Assembly (NCBI GenBank): GCA_019747165.1
Contig: JAIERC010000003.1
Location: forward strand, 1 to 28,436
Length of the DNA stretch: 28,436 nt
Direction of reading: 5' to 3'
Origin: Sphingomonas sp.
GTDB lineage: Bacteria; Pseudomonadota; Alphaproteobacteria; Sphingomonadales; Sphingomonadaceae
This document shows, piece after piece, positions 8,459 through 16,062 of this stretch. Under the pieces are notes generated by a model. The model worked only from the letters and a program-made list of their open reading frames with translations. It made no database searches and had not been told where the DNA came from. Both the position numbers and the translations under genes were made by a program. Position 1 is the stretch's first letter. Every line of letters begins with the position of its first letter.

Positions 8459-9262
8459 TCATTGAGGAAACGATAATCCTTTTGCGATGGCCATGTCGGC
8501 AATTCGCAAGCGGCGCAAGGCCGATGCTTCACGGGGCCTGGCGCTGGCAATTTCGTCACCGTGCCGATTGCCGGCACCGGGATGGCACATCACCAGATGC
8601 ATCGAACCCGGTTGTTGGAGGAACGCTGCGAAGACGCCGGCATAATCGCGGGCAAAGTCATAATGGCCGGCAAAACTGTCATTGCAGCTCAGCCCATATC
8701 CCGCGGCCGCGGCGCGCAGACCGCGCGAATGAAAGGCACTGCCAATTGCCTTGCCCCGAAAGGGCCGCGACAGCATCGCCAACGGTCGGTCCGAACAATT
8801 GCGCAGCCAGGCACCCGGCGCGCGGCACGCGGTTTCCTTCAAAACGATGTCGCGGATGCCGGGCAGCGCATGGGCGTGTTGATGGCCATCAACAAAGGCT
8901 GGCGGACGCCCCATAGTCGCCATGAAGGCATCAAATTGCGCACGAAGCTCAACGGCGATCTGGTCCAGCGGCAGCCGCCCCCCATGCGCATATCGCCGCA
9001 GCGCCTCTATCGATGGCAGCATGCCTTCAGGGGCAATTTCGGGCATCGGCGTCAACGGATTTTCGCCAGTCAGCGTCAGATGCAGGCCGATTTGAACATA
9101 GTCCGGCAGATTGTGCAGCAATACACTGTCTGCGGCCCAGCCGGGCATTACCGCCATACAGCTGATTGCATTCAGTTTGCCATCCTGCGCCAGCGCCGCG
9201 ATCGTCTCGCTCACATCGCGGGAGAACGCGAAATCGTCAGCACACAGGATGAGACGTGGCAA
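8459..9262 (-). CDS. ChbG/HpnK-type carbohydrate deacetylase (YdjC family)
   Basis: A metal-dependent N-deacetylase of the YdjC/ChbG family, about 267 residues. This group includes ChbG (chito-oligosaccharide deacetylation) and HpnK (hopanoid N-acetylglucosamine deacetylation). Key features are the catalytic DD in ILCADDFAFS (residues 9-10), the HLTLTGENPL segment, the metal-binding cluster DGHQHAHALP (H127, H129, H131), and the C-terminal LVMCHPGAG. I chose a TTG start at 9262. It puts the DD motif at the expected place and has AAGGG 7 bases upstream; the longer frame from 9436 would overlap the glycosyltransferase gene by 200 bases. With the TTG start the overlap is 26 bases, so translation is probably coupled. 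Confidence 0.88.
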   Translation of the reverse strand: MPRLILCADDFAFSRDVSETIAALAQDGKLNAISCMAVMPGWAADSVLLHNLPDYVQIGLHLTLTGENPLTPMPEIAPEGMLPSIEALRRYAHGGRLPLDQIAVELRAQFDAFMATMGRPPAFVDGHQHAHALPGIRDIVLKETACRAPGAWLRNCSDRPLAMLSRPFRGKAIGSAFHSRGLRAAAAGYGLSCNDSFAGHYDFARDYAGVFAAFLQQPGSMHLVMCHPGAGNRHGDEIASARPREASALRRLRIADMAIAKGLSFPQ

Positions 9263-10109
9263 AGGCAGGCCCTTCGAGGTGATGAAACTGCCGCTCGCGC
9301 ATACGACTGCTGTTGAGCCTGCGCTGCTGCAAACGGCGGGCGAGGAAGGAATAGAAAAACCAGTCCCCCACAAAAGGCGCAGCCACAGAATAAAGGGCTC
9401 GCTCGAGTAGCGTCCAGCAGATGGAGTCGCGATCACGCTCGCGCGGCGACGGCACGCACCATAGGTCAGCCGCGTAACGCATGGTGCCGTATTTCATCAC
9501 GCGATGGATGATCTCATGATCCTCCAACACATAGTTCCAGCGTTTTGGATCAAATCCACCCGCGGCACGAAGCGTTGCGGTATGGAATGCCTGGCCCGCT
9601 CCACCCGTATGAGATTGTTTTGGCAAAAATCTTGCCGCCGTCATAATCGTACGCGCGCGCGACAGCCGATCTTCTTCGCTCGCCTCACGCGCGACAAAAT
9701 AAGCTCCCGCCACGGCACAGCCTGGGCGCTCGAGAAGTTTCTGCGCGCTTGCTAGGTAATGCGGTGGATAGATTGTATCGGCATCGAACGTGGCGACATA
9801 GGGCGTTCGCACCAAATGCAGACCCGCGCGAAGCGCTGCCGTCTTACCAGGCGAAAGCTCTGTGATCAGCGTGTAATCCAGCCCGTGAAAGTCGCAAGCC
9901 GAGCGCGCTACTTCAGCGCTACCATCTGTCGAGCCATTGTCGATCAGGATCAGCCTGAGCTTCGCGCTCTGTGCCGCAATGCTGCAGATGGTCGCTTCAA
10001 GATAGTCACATTCGTTGAAAAACGGGATTAGCCCCGTCCACAATGGCAGTTGATCGAGATTTGCCCAAGGGTTGGACAATGAACGAAGCGGATCGAACTC
10101 GATAAACAT
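9237..10109 (-). CDS. Family 2 glycosyltransferase
   Basis: A 290-residue inverting glycosyltransferase with the GT-A fold. Motifs are LILIDNGSTDGSAEVAR (nucleotide-sugar binding), SPGKTAALRAGLHLV, the DXD-like FDADT (D109, D111) and LEDHE (E196-H198), the likely catalytic-base region. No transmembrane segments are obvious, so it is probably cytosolic or peripheral rather than a processive NodC- or chitin-synthase-type enzyme. The ATG has GAGG 6 bases upstream. It overlaps the deacetylase gene by 26 bases. A GT2 next to a YdjC-type deacetylase parallels the HpnI/HpnK pair of glucosamine-hopanoid synthesis and, more loosely, NodC/NodB. The acceptor cannot be deduced. Confidence 0.9.
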   Translation of the reverse strand: MFIEFDPLRSLSNPWANLDQLPLWTGLIPFFNECDYLEATICSIAAQSAKLRLILIDNGSTDGSAEVARSACDFHGLDYTLITELSPGKTAALRAGLHLVRTPYVATFDADTIYPPHYLASAQKLLERPGCAVAGAYFVAREASEEDRLSRARTIMTAARFLPKQSHTGGAGQAFHTATLRAAGGFDPKRWNYVLEDHEIIHRVMKYGTMRYAADLWCVPSPRERDRDSICWTLLERALYSVAAPFVGDWFFYSFLARRLQQRRLNSSRMRERQFHHLEGPAFATSHPVC

Positions 10110-10316
10110 GCATAACCTCGCCGAGACCTTAGTCGGGAGTCGTGGTCGGCATGCGTCCCTAGGATTCGCTTGCGAACCCTTTAAGCCTGCTTACCGATAC
10201 CGAACCTGATGCAAAGACGATGCTGGGACGGCGATCCCGCACCAGCAGGGCAAAAAAATTTACCGATAATTTACTTTTGCATCATCACGCTGAATGCGGC
10301 GGACAAAAAACAAGGG
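10110..10316. promoter_or_regulatory. AT-rich spacer between methyltransferase and glycosyltransferase genes with repeats
   Basis: A 207-base spacer, more AT-rich than its surroundings in its upstream half. It holds an inverted pair, TGATGCAAA (10207-10215) and TTTGCATCA (10276-10284). It also holds a direct repeat TTACCGATA (10191-10199 and 10260-10268). It probably carries the promoter of the glycosyltransferase operon. No -35/-10 pair could be assigned with confidence. Confidence 0.35.
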
Positions 10317-10931
10317 CTAAGCTGCTGAATCAACTGCTGACGTTGCCGCAGTACGGCGCCAGAAATAGGCTTTCCAGCGTTTTTGGTCCGATTCAATCAT
10401 GGGCAGTTCCTGCCATCCCTCGCCGCAAAACAGGTGGGCAAGGCCGACTGACTGGGGTTCAAAATTCGTCACGAAAAGCTGGTCCGCGCAGCTTTGCGCA
10501 GCCGCTATCAATTGGGCCTGATCCTGGCCGTAGATCAGCACTTCGCACAGCGTTACAATATCATAGCGTTGGCGGGGCAGCGACGGGAGCAGATCGCTGA
10601 GCTTTCCTTGAAGAAAATCATATGCCGGCAGCGCCACCCTTGCCCGCTCTAGCGCGGTACCAGAAATGTCGACGCCGGTGATGTAGCTGGCGAGCTCACC
10701 GAAATAGCGGGTTTGGGCGCCTTCGCCGCAGCCAATTTCCAGCAAGGAGTCAATCTTGGGGCAATGCTGCGCGATCAGGGCGTTTGAGGCCGCAAATCGA
10801 CCCTGTTCACGGCTGGCAAGATTCCATGGGTCTGGCTTCTCGTACATGGCGTCCAGGATGGCCGGGTCGCCAGTGAACTGTTTGCGCCGAATGGACCAAC
10901 GATACAAGGATTTAAGAATCGGGATCGCCAT
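10317..10931 (-). CDS. SAM-dependent methyltransferase, NodS-like
   Basis: A class I SAM methyltransferase of about 204 residues. An N-terminal block MYEKPDPWNLASREQGRF resembles the DPWxF segment of NodS-type N-methyltransferases. Motif I LLEIGCGEGAQ (glycines near residues 67-71) binds SAM; GVDISGTALERAR is the acidic ribose-binding strand; YDIVTLCEVLIYG is motif IV. An ATG at 10931 is used here. A TTG two codons earlier (10937) has better ribosome-site spacing (AAAGG, 6 bases) and is a real alternative. It sits upstream of, and on the same strand as, the glycosyltransferase and deacetylase genes, separated by 207 bases. In known rhizobial systems NodS methylates the amino group exposed by deacetylation, so the neighbours make an amino-sugar substrate plausible. 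Confidence 0.85.
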   Translation of the reverse strand: MAIPILKSLYRWSIRRKQFTGDPAILDAMYEKPDPWNLASREQGRFAASNALIAQHCPKIDSLLEIGCGEGAQTRYFGELASYITGVDISGTALERARVALPAYDFLQGKLSDLLPSLPRQRYDIVTLCEVLIYGQDQAQLIAAAQSCADQLFVTNFEPQSVGLAHLFCGEGWQELPMIESDQKRWKAYFWRRTAATSAVDSAA

Positions 10932-11302
10932 GATCAAAAACAGCCTTTCCGGAAATGGGTAGAACGCGGGAAATCGGCATTTGCCCCGCCGCGAATTCGA
11001 TCTGATGCATCAGGTCGGTCGAGCGAAGCCCGTATGGCTGGCCGAAAGCCATTAGCAACATTCATCCCATCGTCTCCATCGCCATCTTCGCCGCCGACCG
11101 TTAGCAATCGTGCATTGACGATGCCACTTGCCATAATCCCCACATTGGATAGGCGAACGATCAGTGTACCCGACCCATTATGCTCGAAAACACTGATCAT
11201 TCGAACGCGCTCGCAAAAAATTTTTTGCCCACCGAGAAATATCAGTGAGGATTTTTAGGTTCGGGAAGGTCTTTGACACAGGATCAACCGGAATCAACCA
11301 TT
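10932..11302. promoter_or_regulatory. Divergent intergenic region with A6T6 palindrome
   Basis: A 371-base region between the minus-strand methyltransferase and the plus-strand membrane protein. It contains a perfect 16-base palindrome GCAAAAAATTTTTTGC at 11213-11228, a rigid A-tract likely to bend DNA. An 88-codon minus-strand frame (11200-10934) exists but has no recognisable domain or convincing ribosome site. No other gene is seen. Confidence 0.35.
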
Positions 11303-12259
11303 ATGCCCCTAGCCGACCCAGAAGTGCAGGCCCCCTTGTTGATCCGGTCAGCGAAGCGCGCATTCGCCGAGCTGAAGCGCTTTCAGTCATTGATCGTGTC
11401 TGTGGTGGGCGGCGTCGCAACAATGGCAGCGTTGGGCGTCGCGCTGAATCAGTTCAGCCAGCAGGGCACCCAGCCGTTGGTCGCTTTGGTCAGCAGCGGC
11501 TTTGCCTTCTGGGCTGCTTTTGCAGCGATGATGCTGGTCGAGCCCGTTGCCGGCTATTGGATCATGCGTCGCCAGCTCGGCACCGGTCTGGAGACAATGG
11601 GTCCGTTGCTGCGCAAACAATCGCTCAACATGCTGCTGTTCAGTTGTGCAGGGGACACATTGTTCCTCGCTTGGCTGCAAAAGCACCTTGGCAATACCAA
11701 GACTGCCCTGGCGTTGGTTTGCGACATGGCGATCATTTCTGCGCTTGTGAACAATGCCGCAACGCTCGGCCTTTTGGTCCTGATGCGCGAGCCGCTTCAG
11801 GCGCTCGCTGGTGGGCGAATCGATGATCGAATCGTCCTGCTTGCTGTCGGCCTTGCTGCCATCCCGCTGGTGCTGATGACGCTTCGTCAAAAGATTCAAC
11901 GCAGCGTTGGCGCGCCGGAGATGGTGGCGGCGTTGGGCGCCCGGACAATTCTGCACGGCCTATTGACGATCGCAACATGGCATTTTGCGCTACCGGAAGT
12001 GCCGCTGCGCACTTGGCTTATGCTGATCGCGGCCCGGATGATCTTTTCGCGACTGCCGGTTTTGCCCAACAAGGAGCTGGCCTTTGCCGCCGCCGTTGCG
12101 ATCCTGCTTGGGCCGCACGAACAGATCGGCTTGGTCGTTGCCGGGGTCGCGCTGCTTACGCTGGTAGCAGATGCACTGATGCTGGTGATCTCGCCCGGCG
12201 CCTTCCCATGGCGGCGATCGCTTGCCAGCGAAGGGCGCGATCAGCCGATCTTGGCCTAG
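11303..12259 (+). CDS. Multi-pass inner-membrane protein, function unknown
   Basis: A hydrophobic protein of about 318 residues with roughly eight predicted membrane spans. Clear ones are SLIVSVVGGVATMAALGVAL, LVALVSSGFAFWAAFAAMML, ALVCDMAIISALVNNAATLG, IVLLAVGLAAIPLVLMTL and GLVVAGVALLTLVADALMLV. The order of spans and the segment around LLRKQSLNMLLFSCAGD faintly recall UPF0104/flippase-like proteins, but I would not assign that family. The ATG at 11303 is chosen; a TTG at 11273 after GGGAAGG is an alternative. It is divergent from the methyltransferase. The last codons run straight into a hipA remnant (frame change near 12240-12259), so its C-terminus may have been rearranged. Confidence 0.75.
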   Translation: MPLADPEVQAPLLIRSAKRAFAELKRFQSLIVSVVGGVATMAALGVALNQFSQQGTQPLVALVSSGFAFWAAFAAMMLVEPVAGYWIMRRQLGTGLETMGPLLRKQSLNMLLFSCAGDTLFLAWLQKHLGNTKTALALVCDMAIISALVNNAATLGLLVLMREPLQALAGGRIDDRIVLLAVGLAAIPLVLMTLRQKIQRSVGAPEMVAALGARTILHGLLTIATWHFALPEVPLRTWLMLIAARMIFSRLPVLPNKELAFAAAVAILLGPHEQIGLVVAGVALLTLVADALMLVISPGAFPWRRSLASEGRDQPILA

Positions 12260-12866
12260 CCTATCCGCGAATGGCTCGCGCGGCGGGGATAGACATGGCA
12301 CCATCGCGGCTGCTGCCCGCGAGCGACGGCTTCGGCTATTTCGCGCCCCGTCGGTTCGATCGCCCGTCGCCCGGCTGCCGCCCGCACATGATGTCGCTGG
12401 CGGGCGCGCTAGAGGCGCTGCCCGACTTGCCGAGCATCGATTACGACGCCCTATGCGCGCGACGAGCGCAGTTACCCGCCATGAGGGCGATGTCGATCAG
12501 GCATTCCGCCGGATGGCGTTCAACATCGTGGCGCATAATCGCGACGATCATACGCGGCAGCACAGTTACTTGATGGGTGCCGACGGTGAATGGCGCCTTG
12601 CGCCCGCTTACGACCTGACGTTCTCGAACGGGCTCGGTGGTGAGCACTATCTCGCCATCGAAGGCGAAAGCCGCACGCCCACCAGGTCGCAGGTCGTGAC
12701 GCTCGGAAGAAGGCACGGCCTGTCCGATCGAACGATCGCCGAGATCATCGACACAGTGCGCGATGCGCTGGCCAACTGGCCGGCGATCGCCAAGGAACTC
12801 GGCGTGACCGCATCACGTGCCGAGATCGACGAACGGCTAGCCCACACGGCTGCAACGTTCGGCTGA
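12259..12866 (+). pseudogene. hipA: HipA-family toxin kinase remnant, 5'-truncated and frameshifted
   Basis: Only the C-terminal part of a HipA-type serine/threonine kinase is left. The first frame encodes AYPRMARAAGIDM, RLLPASDGFGYFAPRRFDR and HMMSLAGALEALPDLPSIDYDAL. The reading then jumps by one base near 12453 into RATSAVTRHEGDVDQAFRRMAFNIVAHNRDDH, DGEWRLAPAYDLTFSNG and the tail. NRDDH (catalytic loop) and APAYDLTFS (metal-binding DFG-like loop) are classic HipA motifs. The N-terminal lobe is absent, no HipB antitoxin gene is present, and the open frame of the membrane-protein gene abuts it directly. It lies just outside the tRNA-flanked island and looks like debris of an older insertion. 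Confidence 0.8.
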
Positions 12867-12884
12867 GCAATCGTGCAGACACAA

Positions 12885-12919
12885 AAAAGCCCACCAACTC
12901 GCAGAGAAGGCGGGCTTTT
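12885..12919 (-). terminator. Rho-independent terminator behind the orphan tRNA end
   Basis: AAAAGCCC (12885-12892) and GGGCTTTT (12912-12919) can pair, with A/T tracts on both sides, so it could stop transcripts in either direction. It sits next to the 3' end of the tRNA-Val fragment, where a tRNA terminator would have been before the island inserted. It may also end the hipA remnant transcript. Confidence 0.65.
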
Positions 12920-12920
12920 A

Positions 12921-12969
12921 GTGGTGGGCGTGGCAAGGATTGAACTTGCGACCCCTGCGATGTCAACAC
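12921..12969 (-). repeat. Left attachment-site repeat: orphan 3' half of tRNA-Val(GAC)
   Basis: This stretch is identical over 49 bases to 28378-28426. On the minus strand it reads anticodon loop TTGACAT, the 3' anticodon stem, variable loop, T arm GCAAG-TTCAATC-CTTGC, acceptor strand CACGCCC, discriminator A and CCA. The D arm and 5' acceptor strand are absent: the sequence past 12969 differs completely from the tRNA. A tRNA 3' end without a tRNA is the usual scar left by tyrosine-integrase insertion. Confidence 0.88.
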
Positions 12970-13058
12970 GAGCGACCCACGCAAAATTGCGGTTTTTGGT
13001 TCGATAGGCAGGCATTTTCGGGGTGTTCTGGCAGTGATTCAGCGTTTTGCGCTTGAAG

Positions 13059-13089
13059 CTGGTACACATGGTACCAGTCGAACACTGCG
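13059..13089. repeat. Island-end repeat, left copy
   Basis: It consists of CTGGTAC-ACATG-GTACCAG followed by TCGAACACTGCG. It matches the right copy at 28301-28330 in the same orientation; only the palindrome centre and one base after it differ. It lies 90 bases inside the left tRNA repeat. In the excised circle the two copies would flank the attachment core, the position of integrase arm-type or excisionase sites. Confidence 0.6.
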
Positions 13090-13142
13090 GGAAATGGGAA
13101 TGAAATATACTTGATGTATCAGCTAATTAGAGGGTCTTACCA

Positions 13143-13280
13143 TTGCCCAGACGTGCTGAACGCGCAAAGGGTCCAAGTGAATGTCGTCGCGAAGAAGGTT
13201 TGGATGGCGCGCATCGATCGAACGGGCAGCCGCACAGAATAACCGGGTTTATTGATCGCCTCCGATTCAGTGCTGGTCTT
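13143..13280 (+). pseudogene. Possible tyrosine-integrase N-terminal remnant
   Basis: From a TTG at 13143 the frame reads LPRRAERAKGPSECRREEGLD and stays open for 45 codons. The first dozen residues resemble the N-termini of tyrosine integrases of alphaproteobacterial islands (basic, then AKGP). The remainder does not, and no catalytic R-H-R-Y region follows; it may have been lost by deletion up to the pilus operon. The position, pointing into the island about 170 bases from the attachment site, is where an integrase is expected. The evidence is weak. Confidence 0.3.
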
Positions 13281-13453
13281 TGACGACTTGGTCATAGCTA
13301 TGCTGCGGGCTATTGAGGGGTAGCCGGTTTCGTCCTGGATCAGCGGACCACCTACACGTTATTTTACCCCGGTCTTGGCCCTGTTACGTTGGCTTGATGA
13401 CGCCAATTGGCGATGCTTCGCCGCCGTTCCTGCTAGGTTTGAAGCCTACCTCT

Positions 13454-16030
13454 TTATTGCACAATCAGCAGCCGGAGACCCGTCACCAGCAGTGCATCTT
13501 GGCGAAGCGTTGCCTTCACGGGCACTGCATGCGCGGCCTCGAGCCGCCAATTCCCCTGCGGCACGCCATCGAAATAAGCGAGACCCTCAAAATCGCTGCG
13601 GGTGACAGCGACACGCTTGCCGCTGGTATCGACTAGAGCGACCTCGATCCCGGGCAAAGGCCGATGTAGATCGCCATTAATCGTTTCGACGAGCGCCTCG
13701 ATCTCGCCGGTCTGACGAAGCGGCACTGGCACGTCGAGAACCTGGCCGGGACGCACCACTGCGCTGACGCCAGGATGAACCGGCCGCAGGCGCAGGTCGG
13801 GCAGCGATGCGAGCTGGACTTCCATATCGACGCGGCTGCCGGGCAACAGACCGCCAATGCGCGCCGTGCCATCCGTGGCGGTCGTTTCGCGGCGAATGCT
13901 GCTATCCACTATGAAGCTGGCACCACCGATATCAGGCTCGCCAGCCCCTTGCGCGCCGTCACCATCAATGTCTTCGAAGACATGGGGTTGAAGCGCGCCG
14001 CTGTGGCCAATGCCGGCGACGGCGAAGCGATATCCGACTCGGGAATCGTGGAAAAGCGCGGCCGACAGGTTGAGCCCCACGCGCCAACCATTGGGTCCGA
14101 TCCCGACGCCGCCACCAACCGAAATCGCACCGAAATGCCTTTCGGCGGTGGCGGCAACGCTGGCAGCGCCGCGCCGGGCATCCCAGCCGAAATCGATCCC
14201 CATGCTCCCGCGTGCCGTCGCGCGCGCCGCCGATGCACCGATCTGGTGGAGACTGAACCCGTCGGCGACGCCAAAATCGAGCCCTCCGCGGAGCCGCCAG
14301 CCGCCGATGGCGCGCGCGACGGCAATGTTCCCCAACAACGTCGGCGCAGTTCCATCGCGCCGTTCGAGGCTGGCCCCTTGGCTAAAGCGCCATTCGCCCA
14401 TCGCCAGCGCCAAACTGGAATCAAGCCGGTCAACAGCGCTGCCGCTGCGTTCGATTATGCGCCGCCAGCCGACCAGCAGCGGCAGGCTGCGCCGTCCAAG
14501 GCCGAGCCGCGTCGCTGCGGAAAAGCCAAATTCACGGGCCAGGCCGTTGACCGCGCCGGGCCGGGGTGGCCGAGTGATATCGCCATAATCGGTAGCTTCA
14601 AACTTGATGTTGGTGCTGCCCCATTGCCGAACGCCGCGCAGCGCAACCGCCGGTCGGCCGCCGCCATCGCCCGCCACCAGCAAGCTACCAAACCCGCCGA
14701 ACATCGCCGCGTGAACGCCAGCGGCCATCGCCGGACTGCCCCCAGTCAGCGGCGCGCGCATGTCCACGCGCATCGAGACACCGCCGGCAATGCCATGTTC
14801 CAGCGCGGCAAAGGCAAAACTGCCTATCGCAGTCTGAGTCGGCACAGGCGGCCCGAATATCGGCAGGCCGCTGTCAACGATCCCAACCGAATAGACGAAT
14901 TCGTTTTCTGTGTTGAGTTCGTTACCGACAAAGCGGGTAAAGGCGCGTTCCTCAATCTCGCCATGCGGACCAAACAACCTGACGATGTAATTGTTAGCGC
15001 CTGCGCGCAGCGGCACATCGGCAAACACATAATCGCCAGCAGCGTCGGGCTTTTCGCACACCGCTACCAGCCGGTCATCGCGGTGAAGTTCGGCGTCCCA
15101 GCCGCGCGGCAATGGCCCACGCAGCTCGATCTGGTCGAAAAGGTCAGCGCGCCATTGCGGTCGATTAGAAATCACGATGCCACGGCCGCTACTGGCGACG
15201 CCGATCAACGGCTGTGCTGGAACATTGACATCGCCGATGGCAAAGCTGCGGGCATGAAGCGGGCCAAGCTGGTCGCTGGCTTCGCTGTCGCGACCCAGCG
15301 CGAGGCGGACGCTGGGTGGGCCGCTGCTTTCCGCCGCCAGCCGTGCGCGCGCTGTCATGCCCGCAAGATCGGCGACCATTTCGACCTGGCCCGCGATAGA
15401 ATTGCCGTTGCTGCCCGAACCGAAAGCAAGCGCCATGTCGAGCGTCGGCCAGCCGACCGCCCCCCAGGGATTGGCGATACGCGGGAAGTTTGGCCGAGCC
15501 GGTTCGGCGCCCGACAGTGCCTGGCGACGGCGTTCGGCACGATCGAGCCGTGCCGCAACGGGCAAGGGCTCAGCGCTGTCGATGGTGATGCGCAGATTGG
15601 CTTCGTCGTAACGAAGCGTCACCGGCAAAAACTTGGCAAAGGCCGCCAGCGCCATGCAGGAGCCTTCGGGTGACGGCGTTAGCACGACGGGGTCGACCGA
15701 CACCCGGCGCTCGGGGGCGTGGAGGTCGATGACCTGCTGGCCATTGGCTTCGCTGTGCGCGATTTCCATCGCGTCGAGCACCAGCCCCAGCGGCAGGCAC
15801 AGCCCCGCCGAGGTCATGTAGGCCGGCAGCGATTCGAGCAACTGGAAGCGGCCCAAGTAGAGCGCGACGATGCTAAGATCATCACGCCCCGCGCGCGGGG
15901 TGCGGCTGCCGCTGACGCGCGCTGGCTGGGCGCCGAAAAGGCTGTCGAAATCCTTGTCGTTATCGTGCGACTGGGCGTGCGCCGGGGCGGCCAGCAACAG
16001 CGTGGCCAGCATAAGCAGAAATATCCGCAT
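13454..16030 (-). CDS. Chaperone-usher-type outer-membrane usher (divergent)
   Basis: An 858-residue outer-membrane protein with a signal peptide (MRIFLLMLATLLLAAPAHAQ). It has alternating-strand barrel sequence and a segment near residues 290-350 (ELRGPLPRGWDAEL ... YVFADVPLRAGANNYIVRLFGPHGE) that matches the plug-flanking region of fimbrial ushers. Near residue 685 it has a DIDGDG...AGEPDIGGA linker, similar to calcium-binding repeats of surface proteins. The tail consists of two Ig/carboxypeptidase-regulatory-like domains. It is the last gene of the pilus operon, 32 bases after the chaperone stop. No adhesin gene follows; the gene ends near the island margin. The family call rests on these segments and on the neighbours. 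Confidence 0.8.
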   Translation of the reverse strand: MRIFLLMLATLLLAAPAHAQSHDNDKDFDSLFGAQPARVSGSRTPRAGRDDLSIVALYLGRFQLLESLPAYMTSAGLCLPLGLVLDAMEIAHSEANGQQVIDLHAPERRVSVDPVVLTPSPEGSCMALAAFAKFLPVTLRYDEANLRITIDSAEPLPVAARLDRAERRRQALSGAEPARPNFPRIANPWGAVGWPTLDMALAFGSGSNGNSIAGQVEMVADLAGMTARARLAAESSGPPSVRLALGRDSEASDQLGPLHARSFAIGDVNVPAQPLIGVASSGRGIVISNRPQWRADLFDQIELRGPLPRGWDAELHRDDRLVAVCEKPDAAGDYVFADVPLRAGANNYIVRLFGPHGEIEERAFTRFVGNELNTENEFVYSVGIVDSGLPIFGPPVPTQTAIGSFAFAALEHGIAGGVSMRVDMRAPLTGGSPAMAAGVHAAMFGGFGSLLVAGDGGGRPAVALRGVRQWGSTNIKFEATDYGDITRPPRPGAVNGLAREFGFSAATRLGLGRRSLPLLVGWRRIIERSGSAVDRLDSSLALAMGEWRFSQGASLERRDGTAPTLLGNIAVARAIGGWRLRGGLDFGVADGFSLHQIGASAARATARGSMGIDFGWDARRGAASVAATAERHFGAISVGGGVGIGPNGWRVGLNLSAALFHDSRVGYRFAVAGIGHSGALQPHVFEDIDGDGAQGAGEPDIGGASFIVDSSIRRETTATDGTARIGGLLPGSRVDMEVQLASLPDLRLRPVHPGVSAVVRPGQVLDVPVPLRQTGEIEALVETINGDLHRPLPGIEVALVDTSGKRVAVTRSDFEGLAYFDGVPQGNWRLEAAHAVPVKATLRQDALLVTGLRLLIVQ

Positions 16031-16062
16031 GACCCGGCACAGACCGCCCCGCGTCCCGCCGG

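Larger units (their letters stand above)
12970..13453. other. Left island margin: gene-poor, palindromic repeat and possible integrase fragment
   Basis: This 484-base stretch has no intact gene. It holds a palindrome-containing repeat (13059-13089) matching one at the right margin. A short open stretch from a TTG at 13143 begins LPRRAERAKGPS, like the start of alphaproteobacterial tyrosine integrases, but the following frame is not integrase-like. The rest, up to the usher stop, shows no feature I can name. Confidence 0.5.

Noticed and set aside
10934..11200. 88-codon minus-strand frame between methyltransferase and membrane protein, overlapping the methyltransferase start by four bases
   Set aside because: It has no ribosome-binding site, no recognised domain and a low-complexity G/D-rich centre. 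The overlap alone is not enough to call a gene.
12647..13069. 140-codon minus-strand frame spanning the orphan tRNA end
   Set aside because: It reads through the tRNA fragment and terminator and overlaps the hipA remnant; it is a translation of non-coding sequence.
13775..15673. 632-codon plus-strand open frame inside the usher gene
   Set aside because: Antisense shadow caused by high GC. Its Arg/Ala/His-rich translation has no domain, while the minus strand has a signal peptide and usher-like segments.
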